Shown one piece after another: positions 21,966 through 35,405 of a stretch of DNA of 64,000 nt. Below the pieces are notes generated by a model. It was not told where the DNA came from, did not search any database, and saw only the letters and a list, made by a program, of their open reading frames with translations. Numbering within the stretch: the stretch's first letter is position 1; each line of letters starts with the position of its first letter. Source of the stretch: Cadophora sp. MPI-SDFR-AT-0126. Its lineage: Eukaryota > Ascomycota > Leotiomycetes > Helotiales > Ploettnerulaceae. A program made the position numbers and the translations under genes. The stretch spans positions 248,001 through 312,000 of the forward strand of contig JAGMVK010000006.1 in assembly GCA_020747065.1 (NCBI GenBank). Direction: 5' to 3'.

Positions 21966-22017
21966 CACATGAATGAAATATCCAGGAGTTTGTGATAACG
22001 AAGGGTCGTCTGATCAC

Positions 22018-22370
22018 TCATTCCTTTGCATCCAAATTCTCGAGCGTTCCAGGATTATGTGCAACCTTGTGACCGTGTTGATCGTGGAAAACCACTGTCG
22101 AGTTACTGGTTAGTATTTTTGATCATAGGGAAGAATTTGTCGCCTTCAGACCTTTTGGAGGGTTTTTGACATTCTCCTTTTGAGCCGCTTCTTGTGTCGT
22201 GATTATTTCTTCGACCTGAGAAGAAAAAAAGCTTAGATAGGAGGTTAGATTGTAAGTAATTGAATATGGTGACTCGCCTCGCCCTCTCGCTTTCCACCTC
22301 TGAATTTAGTGAAGACCGTGTCCCCTTCATGGATGGCATTTCCGTTCTTGTCCTGGACTTGAGTTGACAT
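22018..22370 (-). CDS. Hypervirulence-associated protein, TUDOR-type (HVA1-like), 77 aa
   Basis: Three exons: 22370-22278, 22215-22152 and 22094-22018. The product begins MSTQVQDKNGNAIHEGDTVF, continues KFRGGKREGE, then VEEIITTQEAAQKE, NPPKVVFHDQHGHKVAHNP and ends NLDAKE. The order of beta-strand motifs (GDTVFTKFRGG, a charged linker, KVVFHDQHG) is that of the small fungal HVA1/TUDOR family. The first intron has a GC donor (GCGAGT at 22277) and a normal CTCAG acceptor; this is the only splice that restores the family frame. The second intron (22151-22095) is GT-AG. The molecular role of the family is poorly known; it was named from effects on virulence. Confidence 0.82.
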
Positions 22371-23595
22371 AGCTGTCTGTCTGTAGTTTGTGATGAGTGA
22401 TAATTATTTTCCGCTTGGGTGGGCGATCTTGAGAATGGATTGATTGATTTTATGTTTGCTTTCGTTGTGTCTTGGATATTTGTATAGTCAAATGGGATGA
22501 TATGAAAATAGTGATTGTTACGTTTGAGAAATCCGGGAGTTTGTTTTGTTTTATGTCAACGAACGTCATTGACCAGGAACCCCTACCTCCCTCTCTCCCT
22601 CCGTAATCAATCACCAATCACCAATCACCCATGATAATATCCTTCCTTCCTTCCTTCCTTCCTTCCTTCCTTCCTTCCTTCCTTCCTTCCGCTTCCTTTC
22701 GGACTTGGCGGGCTCACATGATATCATGTCATGTATACGTCACAGCTATTTACCACATCCACACTCTTGAATCTCTTGCTAGCTGGAGTAAGTTAGGCTA
22801 ACCGCGGCTTTCAAGGATTGGGCAACAACACAATAAAACAACCCGTTTAAGTACTTCAGCGTTATTCATATCGAGAATAACTGCCTCACAATCGAGTCGT
22901 AGCCAGTGAAACTCTCCACGAGTTGTTTGTCGACCTTCTTCGAAATTGAGCAGCTTATCTGCAGGACAGTTCTATCTCGAAAATAAAATTTCCTAAGATC
23001 TAGGAAGCCTTCAGTCAAAACAATTCCGCCGTTTCATGCACGCTTGGAGGAGTGCGGTGTTAATGCTGTAATTGCTAGTGAAGTGAAGTGAAGTTAAGAG
23101 GTGGTTTAGTAAGGAGAGTGGTTGTGATAACAAGTTTACATCGAGAGTTTGATTTTGGGGATACGGGTTATTGTGTTTGGTCTAATTTGTCGGTGGACGT
23201 GATGGTCGGTCATGTCTAGAGGCATAGGGTCTAAAGACGTAGTAGTATGGAGGATAGAGTATGGACTGTAGAAGACAATCCGATTTAGAGACGTGGAGGT
23301 GGTTATGAGACAATGCAGAGGAGATGTGTATGTTCATTCGACAGAGCATGAAGCTCCTTGAGTGGAAAGGTGGGTGTGCCACTTTCCTGGTCTGCTCTTA
23401 TGTATTCTAGACAAGACAAGTAGTCTGAATTGACATGGATCAAAAGCCAGTGATACCGCCAATCTCGACACCAACACCAATTATGCAATGCAAGCATGCT
23501 AAATGCAAAACACCATACCATGAATGAATGCATCTTCATCTGCTCTTTCTCCTCAGGCTCCTTCATTCATCCATGATTCAACCCGGCCTCCAACC
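22371..23595. other. Intergenic region with microsatellite
   Basis: Upstream of the HVA-type gene and downstream of RRP9. It contains the CCTT repeat listed separately. No supported gene on either strand. Confidence 0.5.
22641..22690. repeat. (CCTT)n microsatellite, about 12 units
   Basis: Uninterrupted CCTT repeat about 270 bp upstream of the HVA-type start codon. Its length is likely variable between strains. Confidence 0.95.
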
Positions 23596-25416
23596 TCATT
23601 CCTCGCGGCCGTCCTCGCCATTCGTCCTCCCCTCAATCTCAACCCGTGGTATCTCAAACACAACACCCCCATTCTTCCCCCCCTCAGCCCTCTTCCATCT
23701 CCCCATCCTATGTTCCTTTCCTACAGCCACAACGACACATACCCCGTCTTTGCCTCTGTCGCCTCGTTCGAATAGTGAGATGTCGTTTATGACGCCTCGG
23801 ACGGGGGCTGTGGGCGGGACTTCGTCTGTATTTACACGGGTGTCGCCGTTGAGGGACGATTCGCCGTTTGGCAGTGAGGTATGAGGTTGGGATTGAGGGA
23901 TGATTCCGGAATTCCCCAATGTCCCTAAAGCTTCGATTCGCTTCCTGTCTTCACTGACTCTCCACGCCCTGACCTCTCCATCCCAACTCCCGCTCAGAAT
24001 AACATCTGAATACGGGATTGTCGTTAGTGCTGTGATCCACCTCGGCGTCGGCTGCGGTATGACCTTCTCATCCGGGGTCTTCTCAGCCGAGACGTCTTCC
24101 ACTTTGAGAGCAGGGTCGACGCCATGACAGAGAGGGAGCACAAAGAGTGGTTTCTTCTTATGGATGACCCAGAGGGAGAGCGAGCCGTTGTCTGAGCCAG
24201 TCACGAACATCTCCTCGTCGATCATGGCAACGCGGTCGATGCTGCCTTCTTGAACCGAAGGACGACCTGCAGACGTGGAAGGTTTGGAGCGAGATTTCTT
24301 CTCGGCGCCACCGCCTCGGAAGACGAGTTGTGTCTCCTCAACTACCTTCCACAGTCGTGCGGTGCGATCTCTAGCGCCGACAGAGATGCAGCGTTCCTGT
24401 GCGAGGGCAGAGACGTCAACGACTTCGTCCTGGTGCCCGAAGAGCGTTTCGACGTAGGCGAGTTCGTCTAAGCTCCAGATCTTGATGGTGCGGTCTTTGG
24501 AGGCGGAATAGAGCTGGTTTGTTCCTCTTCTGAAGGCGAGACTGCAGACGGCGTCGCGATGTTGTGAGAAGACTCGTAGGCATTTCAGTGTTGCGGCATC
24601 CCAGACCACGATCCGTCTATCCTTTCCGCCTGTGACTACGAATTTGCCGTCCTGGGAGGCGGCTACGGTGAGGATTGTGTCGACGTGACCTTGATATGCG
24701 TTATTCTTGCTTTCGCGCCTGTCGCCTCGTACGAAGAGGACTTGTTCTGGTTTGCGCTTTGGGGGTGGCGGTTTTTTGGATTTCCGCTTTCCTTTCTTCG
24801 GGAGCCATTGTTGAGAGGGGAGGTCCTGGATCCGCCATTTGCTTAAGCCTAGATCTTTCGTGACTGTATATGCCCACGGCGTGCAGGTAGCCACACTCGT
24901 AACGGTCTCGCTGTTCCACCTAAACCAGCTATGCGTTGCGTTTTCGAAATCTAGTTCCCCAGCAAGATTCCTGTACAGACGCCCTTTTGACTCTGCTACA
25001 TCTTCAATGAGTCGCTCGGCGATGAGGTCGCGGTCTATTTCTTCGGCGTCGAAGGCGGAGGGGTCGGCATTCGTGGCGGAGGCTTCGACTTCGTTGCGGA
25101 TGTTGGAGAGGTAGCGTTCTGCGAGGCGGAGACGGCGCTCTGCTGCTGTTTCTTCGGCGTCGGAACCTTCTTCTCCTTCTTCACTGCTGCTCCCATCTTC
25201 TAGGTCGAGGTCCATATCATCATCTCGTGCGGCGCCGTCATCGCTATCATCGTCGCTACCTGAAATACTTTCATCTCGCTGGGGTTTTCTTGGGGCGGGT
25301 TTTGAGGGCTTGGATTTCGAGGTGGATGCGATTCGCTTTTTTGGTGCGGGATTGGAATTGGGGGCATCGTTTCGTTTTCGCTTTTTGGCGGAGGGGAGGG
25401 TGAAGAATGAGGACAT
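23596..25416 (-). CDS. rrp9: U3 snoRNP WD40 protein Rrp9/U3-55K
   Basis: Single exon, 606 residues, starting MSSFFTLPSAKKRKR. The N-terminal third is basic then acidic (SGSDDDSDDGAARDDD), as usual for nucleolar proteins. A helical block (ERRLRLAERYLSNIRNEV, LIAERLIEDV, KGRLYRNLA) is typical of Rrp9. WD repeats begin at about residue 244 with HVDTILTVAASQDGKFVVTGG, DRRIVVWDAATLKCLRVF, LYSASKDRTIKIWSL and ISVGARDRTARLWKV, and include SGSWDGEVRAWRV. Rrp9 binds the box B/C motif of U3 snoRNA in the small-subunit processome for 18S rRNA maturation. It is divergent from the proteasome gene, with about 500 bp between the two starts. Confidence 0.93.
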   Translation of the reverse strand: MSSFFTLPSAKKRKRNDAPNSNPAPKKRIASTSKSKPSKPAPRKPQRDESISGSDDDSDDGAARDDDMDLDLEDGSSSEEGEEGSDAEETAAERRLRLAERYLSNIRNEVEASATNADPSAFDAEEIDRDLIAERLIEDVAESKGRLYRNLAGELDFENATHSWFRWNSETVTSVATCTPWAYTVTKDLGLSKWRIQDLPSQQWLPKKGKRKSKKPPPPKRKPEQVLFVRGDRRESKNNAYQGHVDTILTVAASQDGKFVVTGGKDRRIVVWDAATLKCLRVFSQHRDAVCSLAFRRGTNQLYSASKDRTIKIWSLDELAYVETLFGHQDEVVDVSALAQERCISVGARDRTARLWKVVEETQLVFRGGGAEKKSRSKPSTSAGRPSVQEGSIDRVAMIDEEMFVTGSDNGSLSLWVIHKKKPLFVLPLCHGVDPALKVEDVSAEKTPDEKVIPQPTPRWITALTTIPYSDVILSGSWDGEVRAWRVSEDRKRIEALGTLGNSGIIPQSQPHTSLPNGESSLNGDTRVNTDEVPPTAPVRGVINDISLFERGDRGKDGVCVVVAVGKEHRMGRWKRAEGGKNGGVVFEIPRVEIEGRTNGEDGREE

Positions 25417-25920
25417 TGTCGTGGTGGTGAGGAGGGAGTGTTATGAAGTTCTAGAGGGGACTTGGGAACTTTTTTCTCGGGCTGCACCAAAGATTGCATC
25501 TACCATTGGAAAATTATATTCTGCCGGCGGTGAGAAGATGGATTGGGCTTAGAGTGGAGGGATGAAGAACATCAACATGCCTGGCTTGGGTATTGATATT
25601 AGTTAAATATATTCAGTGGCACTTTGAATTATGATTTGAATAAATAATCAATTTACTCACAAGTCCCTCTTTTTGATAATCAAATTATATATCTGCAGGC
25701 CCATTTTCCCTTCTTTGGTTATCGTGTTCTGGTCTCGTTCCTGACGACTCCCATGCGGCCGCTAGCTCCAAGCTTCACAAGAGGCAGCAAGCTCCACGCG
25801 TAGAGAGCAGAGCAGACGAGAGCATTCAAGCAACGACCTCAATAGAGCTCATCTCTCCACCGCATCAACCTCCAAACACAACAACCTCCCAATCCAAAAC
25901 AACCAAAACAGACATTCACA
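25417..25920. promoter_or_regulatory. Shared divergent promoter region of RRP9 and proteasome beta-4
   Basis: The region lies between two opposite start codons. An AT-rich core (25600-25690) is flanked by CA-rich leader sequence before the proteasome gene. No specific factor site is claimed. Confidence 0.45.
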
Positions 25921-26861
25921 ATGTACACCTGCCCCCTCAGCTTTCCCATCCATCTGCTATTATATGGATGCTAATATTGTGCTGTTACAGGGAGGTATTA
26001 CTGGGCATCACCGGCAAGGACTTCACGCTCGTTGCGGCTTCGAAAGCTGCTATGCGTGGTGCTACGATCTTAAAGGCATCGGATGATAAGACGCGCGCGT
26101 TGAATAAGCATACGCTGATGGCTTTCTCGGGAGAGGCTGGTGATACTAGTAAGTTGGGCTCTGTTTTGTTTGAGTTGGACTGGAAGAGGAGAGAAGGGCT
26201 GGACTGCTTGGGCATGGAGTCCCAGTTGGAATTGAAGCTGGGATCGAGCTGCAGATGACTATACTGAAGGAGGGGCTGTTTTCTGCTGGCCATTTGCTGT
26301 GTCTCCCATGGCTTGTTCTGTCTCTTCTCCAACCCAGCATTGGCTCAGCCTTGCCCCTTCTCTCTCCACCTCAACCCTCTCAGCTCTACACCCACCTAAC
26401 CTCCCATAGTCCAATTCGCAGAATACATCCAAGCCAACGCCCAACTTTACAGCATGCGCAACGGCATCGACCTCTCTCCCTCCGCAGTAGCCAACTTCGT
26501 CCGCGGCGAACTCGCCTCCTCTCTCCGCTCCCGCAAACCCTACAACGTCAACCTCCTCCTCGGCGGCTTCGACCCCATCACCTCCCGCCCCTCCCTCTAC
26601 TGGCTCGACTACCTAGCGTCGCTGGCGCCCCTCCCCTACGCCGCCCACGGCTACGCCCAGTACTACTGCTTGAGCATCCTGGACAAGCACCATCATCCGG
26701 ATATTGGGTATGAGGAGGGACTGAAGCTGTTGAGGCTGTGTACGGATGAGTTGAAGAGGAGGCTGCCGATTGATTTTAAGGGGATGCTGGTTAAGGTTGT
26801 GACGAAGGAGGGGATTAGGGAGGTGGAGTGGGATGATGAGGCGAGGATTGCTTGTCCTTAG
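25921..26861 (+). CDS. pre1: 20S proteasome subunit beta type-4 (Pre1/PSMB2 family)
   Basis: Three exons: 25921-25922, 25991-26148 and 26410-26861, giving 203 residues. The start codon itself is split: AT at 25921-25922, a 68-nt intron, then G at 25991, giving MEVLLGITGKDFTLVAASKAA. The second intron (26149-26409, 261 nt) is long for this window. Further marks are LNKHTLMAFSGEAGDT, IQFAEYIQAN, LYSMRNGIDLSP, VNLLLGGFDP and YCLSILDKHHHPD. The beta-4 subunit has no catalytic Thr1 and is structural in the core particle. If the first intron were ignored, the nearest ATG would lack the conserved N-terminus. Confidence 0.92.
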
Positions 26862-27250
26862 ATGGGGGTGACTAGAAGGGGAGGGGGGAAGAGTTGCTGC
26901 ATGGATGGATGTCTGGCTGGCTGGCTTACGGGCTGGAGGGATTGTATTATAGCGATATGATGGCATCAATGGAATGGCGAAACGCGGCTGCTTTCAGTAC
27001 GAGGTGGCCATCTACGGAGGGCTTATTTTGTGATTAGTTCTCGGTTTTACTCAACTTCTCCTGATTCTGGGCGATTCATAGGAGAAGTGACACACTATCG
27101 ACGATGATGATGCTATTTCCGCGCATTCCCTAACGTACTCGCTCGTTTCACAGCTCTCAAGGAGCACAAGACGGACCACTGCTTTGCCCTCTTTTGTTAA
27201 GACGGCAAGTAAGCAAGCACCAATTTCAATCCATCTGCACTCACAACATA

Positions 27251-27284
27251 CACCCACACACCCACACACCCACACACATACATG
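27251..27284. repeat. CACACCC/CACACA tandem tract
   Basis: Repeated CACCCACACA units on the plus strand. Short simple-sequence repeat. Confidence 0.7.
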
Positions 27285-27529
27285 CTATTGTTCCACTCAC
27301 TCTAACCTATCTCTCGGCTAGTAACATTCCAACTCAGCCAGGACCCCGAGTCTAGATCCAATAGATTGAGGAAGTAAATACAATACCTCGCTTGCATGGG
27401 ATGCCGATATCTCTTCCTCTCTGCAGAGATCCTGGATGGAACGATTGATGGAAGGATAAGATTTCTGGGTTGAAGAGGTTAGAGCAGGGCAGAGTAGAGT
27501 AGAGTGTGGAGCTATTTAGGTGGACTCTT

Positions 27530-27544
27530 GGGGGGGGGGGGGGG
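27530..27544. repeat. G15 homopolymer
   Basis: Uninterrupted G run; the exact length in an assembly is uncertain. Confidence 0.8.
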
Positions 27545-27805
27545 TTGGACGAATAATGTAGTCACTAGTACTGGACTGGACTGGACTGGAGAAAGCCTTT
27601 GAGGAGGAGCAGGATGAGTATAGCGATTATGATATGTATAGATCTAGACTTATTAGTGTGTGTAGATGATAGGGGAATCCGGGAGGGGGATGCAAAATGT
27701 GGGATTTGGGAGTGGGCTTGGAAGAGAGAATTATATATTTGTTGATGCGAGCTTGTTGCATTTGAAATGGTAACTTCGTTTCGCCAGTGATGGGAAAGTT
27801 GTGGT

Positions 27806-27827
27806 GGGGGGGGGGGGGGGGGGGGGG
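27806..27827. repeat. G22 homopolymer
   Basis: Uninterrupted run of about 22 G preceded by GTGGTG. Capable of quadruplex formation in principle; length is prone to sequencing error. Confidence 0.8.
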
Positions 27828-28394
27828 CAATTGTTGGTATGGAAGTGGGAATAGAATGGAATCCTTGAATTATCATATTTCTAGACCTGAAAATGGAAGA
27901 GTAACAGGAGCAGAAGAAGGTATGGATACACAGATGTATGTAACACCGATTGTAGAAGCTCTGCTCTTCTTTGGAGAAGTTCTATCTGGGAAATTAAGGT
28001 TTGGTATTGGAAGGTTTATCAAATGGCCGAGTCTTGCTGGAAGATGTTGGGAATGTGGATAATTTAGTTCTTATTCAGGTATGCGAGCGAGACCTGTTAA
28101 TCTTGGGAGAGCAAGGACTTGAGGATGGGTATTTTGATTGCTGTTTAGATAGGTGGAGGGGAACGATGGGAATGGTTTGGAGGAAATTACTTTACTTTCT
28201 TGGATCTCGATGGTTTTGGTTTTTGTTGAGCCGTACGGGCAACATTTAGAATCTTTGCGAGGGGATGCAAAGGAAAGTATTTCAGGGGACGTTACTTAAG
28301 ACTAGGTAGAGGGAGAAGATAGAAAATAGTCCAAGAATAATGCTTTACTTTATTGACCTCTTAGCTTCGTTTATGTACTTGTGGTCCTGCACGG

Positions 28395-28703
28395 AGTTGG
28401 GGAGTATTAAGAACTTGATTGATATATTCAAGTTGTAAGAAGCCAGAAGACTTTCAGATCGTTTGGCATGGCAATGAGACGATTCTAGAGAGTTAGAATA
28501 CAAAGGAACTCTTCTGGTAGAAAAACTGAAGGTTACAAGACCAATCTCCAAAAATACTCTTCTTCTTTCTTGTCTTCCAGTTACGTTACTGCACTCTTTG
28601 GCCGTGGTCTTGGCACGTAGTTGAGGAGTACCGAGAGCCTGGTTGATACATTCAAGTTGGTAAGAAGCCAGAAGACCTTCAAATCACTTGGCGTGGCAAT
28701 AAC
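28395..28703. repeat. Direct repeat pair, ~85 bp each, differing mainly by transitions
   Basis: Copy A at 28395-28478 and copy B at 28619-28703 align over their length through AGTTG-GGAGTA, TTGATA-ATTCAAGTTG, AAGAAGCCAGAAGA and TGGCRTGGCAAT. Most mismatches are C/T or G/A. The spacer is about 140 bp. Confidence 0.75.
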
Positions 28704-30008
28704 TTTATGCTACAGACTTTGCATGTACAGAGATACAATGTGTAGAAATACCTCAAAAATTCTGGCGCTGATGTGGTTGTATCCCCACGCCAAGAGAAGG
28801 CGTTTAAGGCATGCACTGACTTAAAGAACACAGAAAATCGACGCAGCAAGGAAATAAAAGAGCAAACGATGAAATAGGGTACGTAATAAGAGATCAATTA
28901 CAAAGTTCTGTTCGCCTTAAGAGGATGCAGTTATTTCGAAGAAATGGAAACGGTACTAACACAATATTATTCCTTCCCCTCGTGAGGCAATACTGTAGAA
29001 CCCCGGAGACTTTGGCCCCTTTTCCAAAAGAAAAACAGCCCGTCAAAGCGGCCAATGAAAACTCACCCTGCTGCAGACTTCCGACAAATTATTTTCAAAC
29101 TTACGCTTTTGATTCGCCGCCTCACGCTGCAAGTATATCTCAGCACGCACAGTGCAATGCAAGCTCCCAGGTCCAATCAAGCCACTTCGCTTCTTCATTC
29201 GTCCTGTGCCGCCTGAACACTCAGCTGGGCGGCGTGGGATGCTGAGTATGGAAACCGTCCAGGAGTAAACTCATGGGTAGGAGAAATATAGTAATGGGGT
29301 GCTCAGTAGAGTCTAGAGACATGAAATCTCTGCATATACCAAGTGTCTATGTCTGACAATACATACCTGACTCGGTGCGGTATCAGAAACATATCCATCC
29401 ATCTGCTTCTGCCCGACTCGTCAGAGGCAAAATCGCCCCAATCGTCATATACTCACGTGCCAATGGGCGGTGAAGGTGCTGACTAATTATTCAGCTCTGG
29501 CCTCCAGACCCTTAACCCTTGCCCCAATTCGGATAGCGCTAGGGCGAATCCAGCCAAGCGACTTATCGGTTTTTGTCGTACTAAAATTTTGCCTTCATGA
29601 ACTTTCTCTTCCGTCTTCTTCCTCCTTCATCTCCTCCTCCCACAAACAACCAAACTTCACCCTCCTCCGCAAAACAAGAATACCACTCCCTCTCCTCTCT
29701 TTTCCTTTGAAAGTTCTTCGTTCTTTCTGGGGATTATCTACACTCTACGTATTCTGCGTGTTACGACTTCGCGTTTGATTTGACATAGATTCGATCAGAA
29801 GCATCATTCACGGCCTTCTCTTCCTCCTAATCGTTTCGACGGCGTTTCGCCTTCACCGCAACAACACAACAACTCACTCTCACGCTCTCTTATAGATCCC
29901 ACGGTCTTTAAGGAGAACAAGCAGACTCTTCGACTCTCAGCAGTTCACTCGAAACTAATACAACAACACCGATCCTCAGCCTTATCTCGATCAACAACAA
30001 TCATCAAC

Positions 30009-32166
<2,158 letters not shown>

Positions 32167-33660
32167 ATCCACCTTTGACGACGTCTTCCTTCGACCCTGT
32201 TATACATAGACATGGGAAAGGCGTCATTTGAGGTATCAGTCTTTTGATACCTGGGTCACCTGGTCCTTTTCTTCCTTTCGCATTTTTTCGACAACTCGGT
32301 TACTTTGCTTTGCGATATCGATTTTCTGGTGGCAGCAAAATCACGATCGAAGCTGGCTCATGTCCCTATGTAAATTGAGCTGGCTTTACATCGTGCTTTC
32401 GACCATCCAAACGGCATACGAATAGATAGCGTTGTCTTTTGTTCCTGGCTGTCCCCTTCGTCTCGAGATACCCAATAGACAGAAGGCGATCAGGCAGATG
32501 CATGAGACGCCGCATACGGCGTACCGGTCATTTGAGCGTTTTTTCCCTGGGAGCGTGGAAAATCCCTGGGTCACAGAACGCATCATGACGGTCATGTTTC
32601 GGAAACAATTCTGCTTTCAAGAATATTCATCGGAAGTTTGGCAGACAGCTTTCGTCTGGTCTGATGCTTCCACATAGAAGATCGTGCGTGCACATGGTTG
32701 TTTTTCTCGTCATTTTACTTGCGAAATTGCGTTGGTCTTTTTTGCTTTTTGCGTTGCGATAGACAAAAATGGATGGATGGATGGGAAACTCTTTCGGAAT
32801 TCTTCTCTTCTCATGGACGACAGAGATACGGGAAGGAAATCTGGGAATGGATTCTTCGGATAATGATTGATCTGATTGATCTCTGCTTTTCGGTTTACCA
32901 AATTTTCTCATCATGGAAAATGCGTGTGGGGTCTGCAACATTCGGAAAAGGCAGGCAGGGCATGGATACCCAATTGTTTGTTTTTCTTCTTACCTGGCTC
33001 ATCGAGAGGGATGGGATGGGATGGAAGGAGACGAACGAGCATATAGATCGATGTTTGGCTCGTTGGTTTGCGCATACATAGAGCTAGCTGATGGAATACG
33101 GAAGTGCTCCTGTCCATTTCATGCTGAGCGACAGGGCAGCACTACTCAGTTGGCTGGCGTGTTACAGGCACGCAGGCAGACATGCGCGGTACAGCGAACA
33201 CGCGCTGAGTGATGGGAAATTTTTCAGTGGGATGATCTGATCGATGATTGATCGAAGATCGATATCCAAATCGAATGAAAGTCCGTTCACCATATAATCT
33301 TGATTTTCCAACTACTACTTGACTTGTTCTAATGTGATGTGTTGTGATATGATGTGATATGACGTGATGTGGTTTGATATGTAACGGATTGCAAGATAGT
33401 ACAAGTATGCCGCCATCTCTTTTGCCGTCTCTACCTACCTACCTCATACTTTAAACGCTCTTCCCCTACGAAATCATACTTTACCGTATCAATCATTGAA
33501 ACCTTGATACTTCTTATCTTATACTTGCTTCATTCTACCTTGATACCGGGCGGCGTTTTCAGTATCAGCATTCAGTGTTCATCTTCTCCCTCTCCTCTCT
33601 TCGCTCGGCACGTCCTACGTTTCCTACCTTTCCCATCTGTTTTTCGGGTTCGGAACTTGA

Positions 33661-33682
33661 GATCGATCGATCGATCGATCGA
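33661..33682. repeat. (GATC)5 microsatellite
   Basis: Perfect self-complementary GATC repeat. Confidence 0.9.
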
Positions 33683-33940
33683 CCTTTTTGGGGTTGGTTC
33701 GAGGTTGAAATTTGAATAGATAATGCTACTTTACGTGAAATTGAGTCCAGTCCAAGAGACGAGAGCTGGACGTAAGGTCAGGTCAAGTGTTTACTCTACT
33801 CTATTAATTTGAGTTTGAGATTGAGAATATTCAATGCAACTTGGACTGATTTGACATCACCCCTACTTTACTTTCTTAAATTGTGTATGTTCGGAAGGTG
33901 TTCGTCCGCCTTAGTCTAGTCTGATCTCGTCTGCCGCCGA

Positions 33941-33953
33941 GGGGGGGGGGGGG
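33941..33953. repeat. G13 homopolymer
   Basis: Uninterrupted G run. Confidence 0.8.
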
Positions 33954-34425
33954 TAGGAGGAATGTGAGGCTCTTTTGTATGTGTGTGGGTGTGCGAGAGA
34001 GTGGAGAGTGAGCTAGTACATGGCATGGTTTCCTGCGGGGAAAATTTAACGGTGGAGAATGGGAACGACTCGCAGGTGCGAGGACATGGTAGATTCTGCT
34101 AGCTGTGTGTGGTAGAAATGGAAATGGGACTAGAGTGGAGAGTTTGGGTAAGAAACAAAGGACTTCTAGTGAGAGGGGGAAGAGAGATGTATGTTTGAGT
34201 GTGATGAAGAGACCATGCTTATAGGATTGCAGCTTTTTTGAATTTTTAGAATTTGTCGCCGTTCTTGGATCTGAGTTCTGCTGCCTTTGAAGCTTATTCT
34301 GTTTATATTATTGGTAAGCGTTGTAATTTTGTTTTGGAATTATCTTATTGTACATCTCAACACTACTCCATCGAAAAAAGAGTCCTGGATTCTTCTCATA
34401 AATCATCAAATTTGGTTATGAGGTG

Positions 34426-34614
34426 ACGTGATTTTCGGTGCCACCGAGACTTCTCCATTCGTACCAAATGAAGCGTGGAAACACTGCAGCATTCGAAACA
34501 ATACTACTATATTTTCCTTTCGAGTTACAAAATTTTAGTTGTGCGCTTAACACGATTTCCGGTACTACCCAGACTTCTCCATCCTACTTTCGCTTCGTAC
34601 CAAATAAAGTGTGG
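34426..34614. repeat. Short diverged direct repeat, two copies
   Basis: Copy 1 (34426-34478) and copy 2 (34550-34614) share TTYCGGT, CCNAGACTTCTCCAT, TTCGTACCAAAT and AAGYGTGG. Copy 2 has about 12 extra bases inside. Differences are mostly transitions. Confidence 0.6.
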
Positions 34615-35334
34615 CGTCGCGCAGGCGCCAAACATAATCATCAACGCTTAACCATCATAGCCAACGAGTCGTGGAACAATTCCCTTCCCCCGGGAACCCG
34701 AGCCGCAATTCACGATACATTACTGCGGGGTGGCATGGGGAAAGGGCGTCCCAAAAAGGGGGACGGTCTGCTACGTTCCGTCCGCTACCAAGTTTATCCA
34801 CCCCGGAGGAACGGCAATTGGCCACGAGACGTGAATGAAAACGAAACCTTTCAGTTGGAGTGCGCACAGGGGTATCGTTGTACCTGGATCTGGGTTCGGC
34901 TTGTGGACCGAGCTGGCCCTGATGTGATCAGATGGACAATGAGGGGTGTTTGGTATGGACGAGAAGCGGTTACTCGCTTAGCAGGGGTGTGTGGGAGGTT
35001 CTCTGGTAGGTGGCATATGCTTGCGAGATGTTTATTACATGGATGAAGAAGCTTCATGGTGCCTTACTAGGTTGTCCCTGGTGAAATAAGATCGGATTCT
35101 TGTGTGCCTCGGGTGCCCTCTCGACATGGTGAAATGCTTTTAGTGGCAACTACCCCCCTTCTCGGATCATGGTCTCCGCCACAACTAATTCTATTCATCT
35201 CCACTTACACTTACCAGGACCATGAATCAGTGGATCTATTACCATGGAGAGTGCAAATCGAGGTCTCATCGGGCCGCCATGCCTCATCCAGGATGTTCGA
35301 GTTCTGAGGAAGTGATGGCAGCTCTCGGCAAGAA

Positions 35335-35343
35335 CATATAAGG
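35335..35343 (+). promoter_or_regulatory. TATA box candidate of the GH5 gene
   Basis: CATATAAGG lies about 65 bp before ATG 35406, a usual distance for strongly inducible fungal genes. Confidence 0.5.
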
Positions 35344-35405
35344 CGAACCATGTCCCCAAGCCTCAAATCTTCAGGACAACAAGCTTTCTCCTCACTTTTC
35401 CAAAA

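Larger units (their letters stand above)
26862..30008. other. 3.1-kb gene-poor region with repeats and G-runs
   Basis: No gene could be supported. It holds a CA-rich tract, two long G-runs and a diverged direct repeat (all listed separately). The last 450 bp (29560-30008) are C/T- and CA-rich and are probably the long leader and promoter of DED1. Confidence 0.5.
32167..35334. other. 3.2-kb gene-poor region
   Basis: 3' region of DED1, then simple repeats (GATC)n and G13, then a diverged direct repeat near 34.4 kb. The plus-strand frame 34438-35046 (202 codons) starts inside that repeat and matches no family known to me, so it is not called. Direct GATGTGATATGA-type repeats lie near 33336-33370. 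Confidence 0.5.

Noticed and set aside
23524..23884. Plus-strand frames at the 3' end of RRP9
   Set aside because: Antisense to the RRP9 C-terminus and its tail; no motifs.
34438..35046. 202-codon plus-strand frame
   Set aside because: It starts inside a diverged direct repeat and has no recognisable domain; listed only as an observation.
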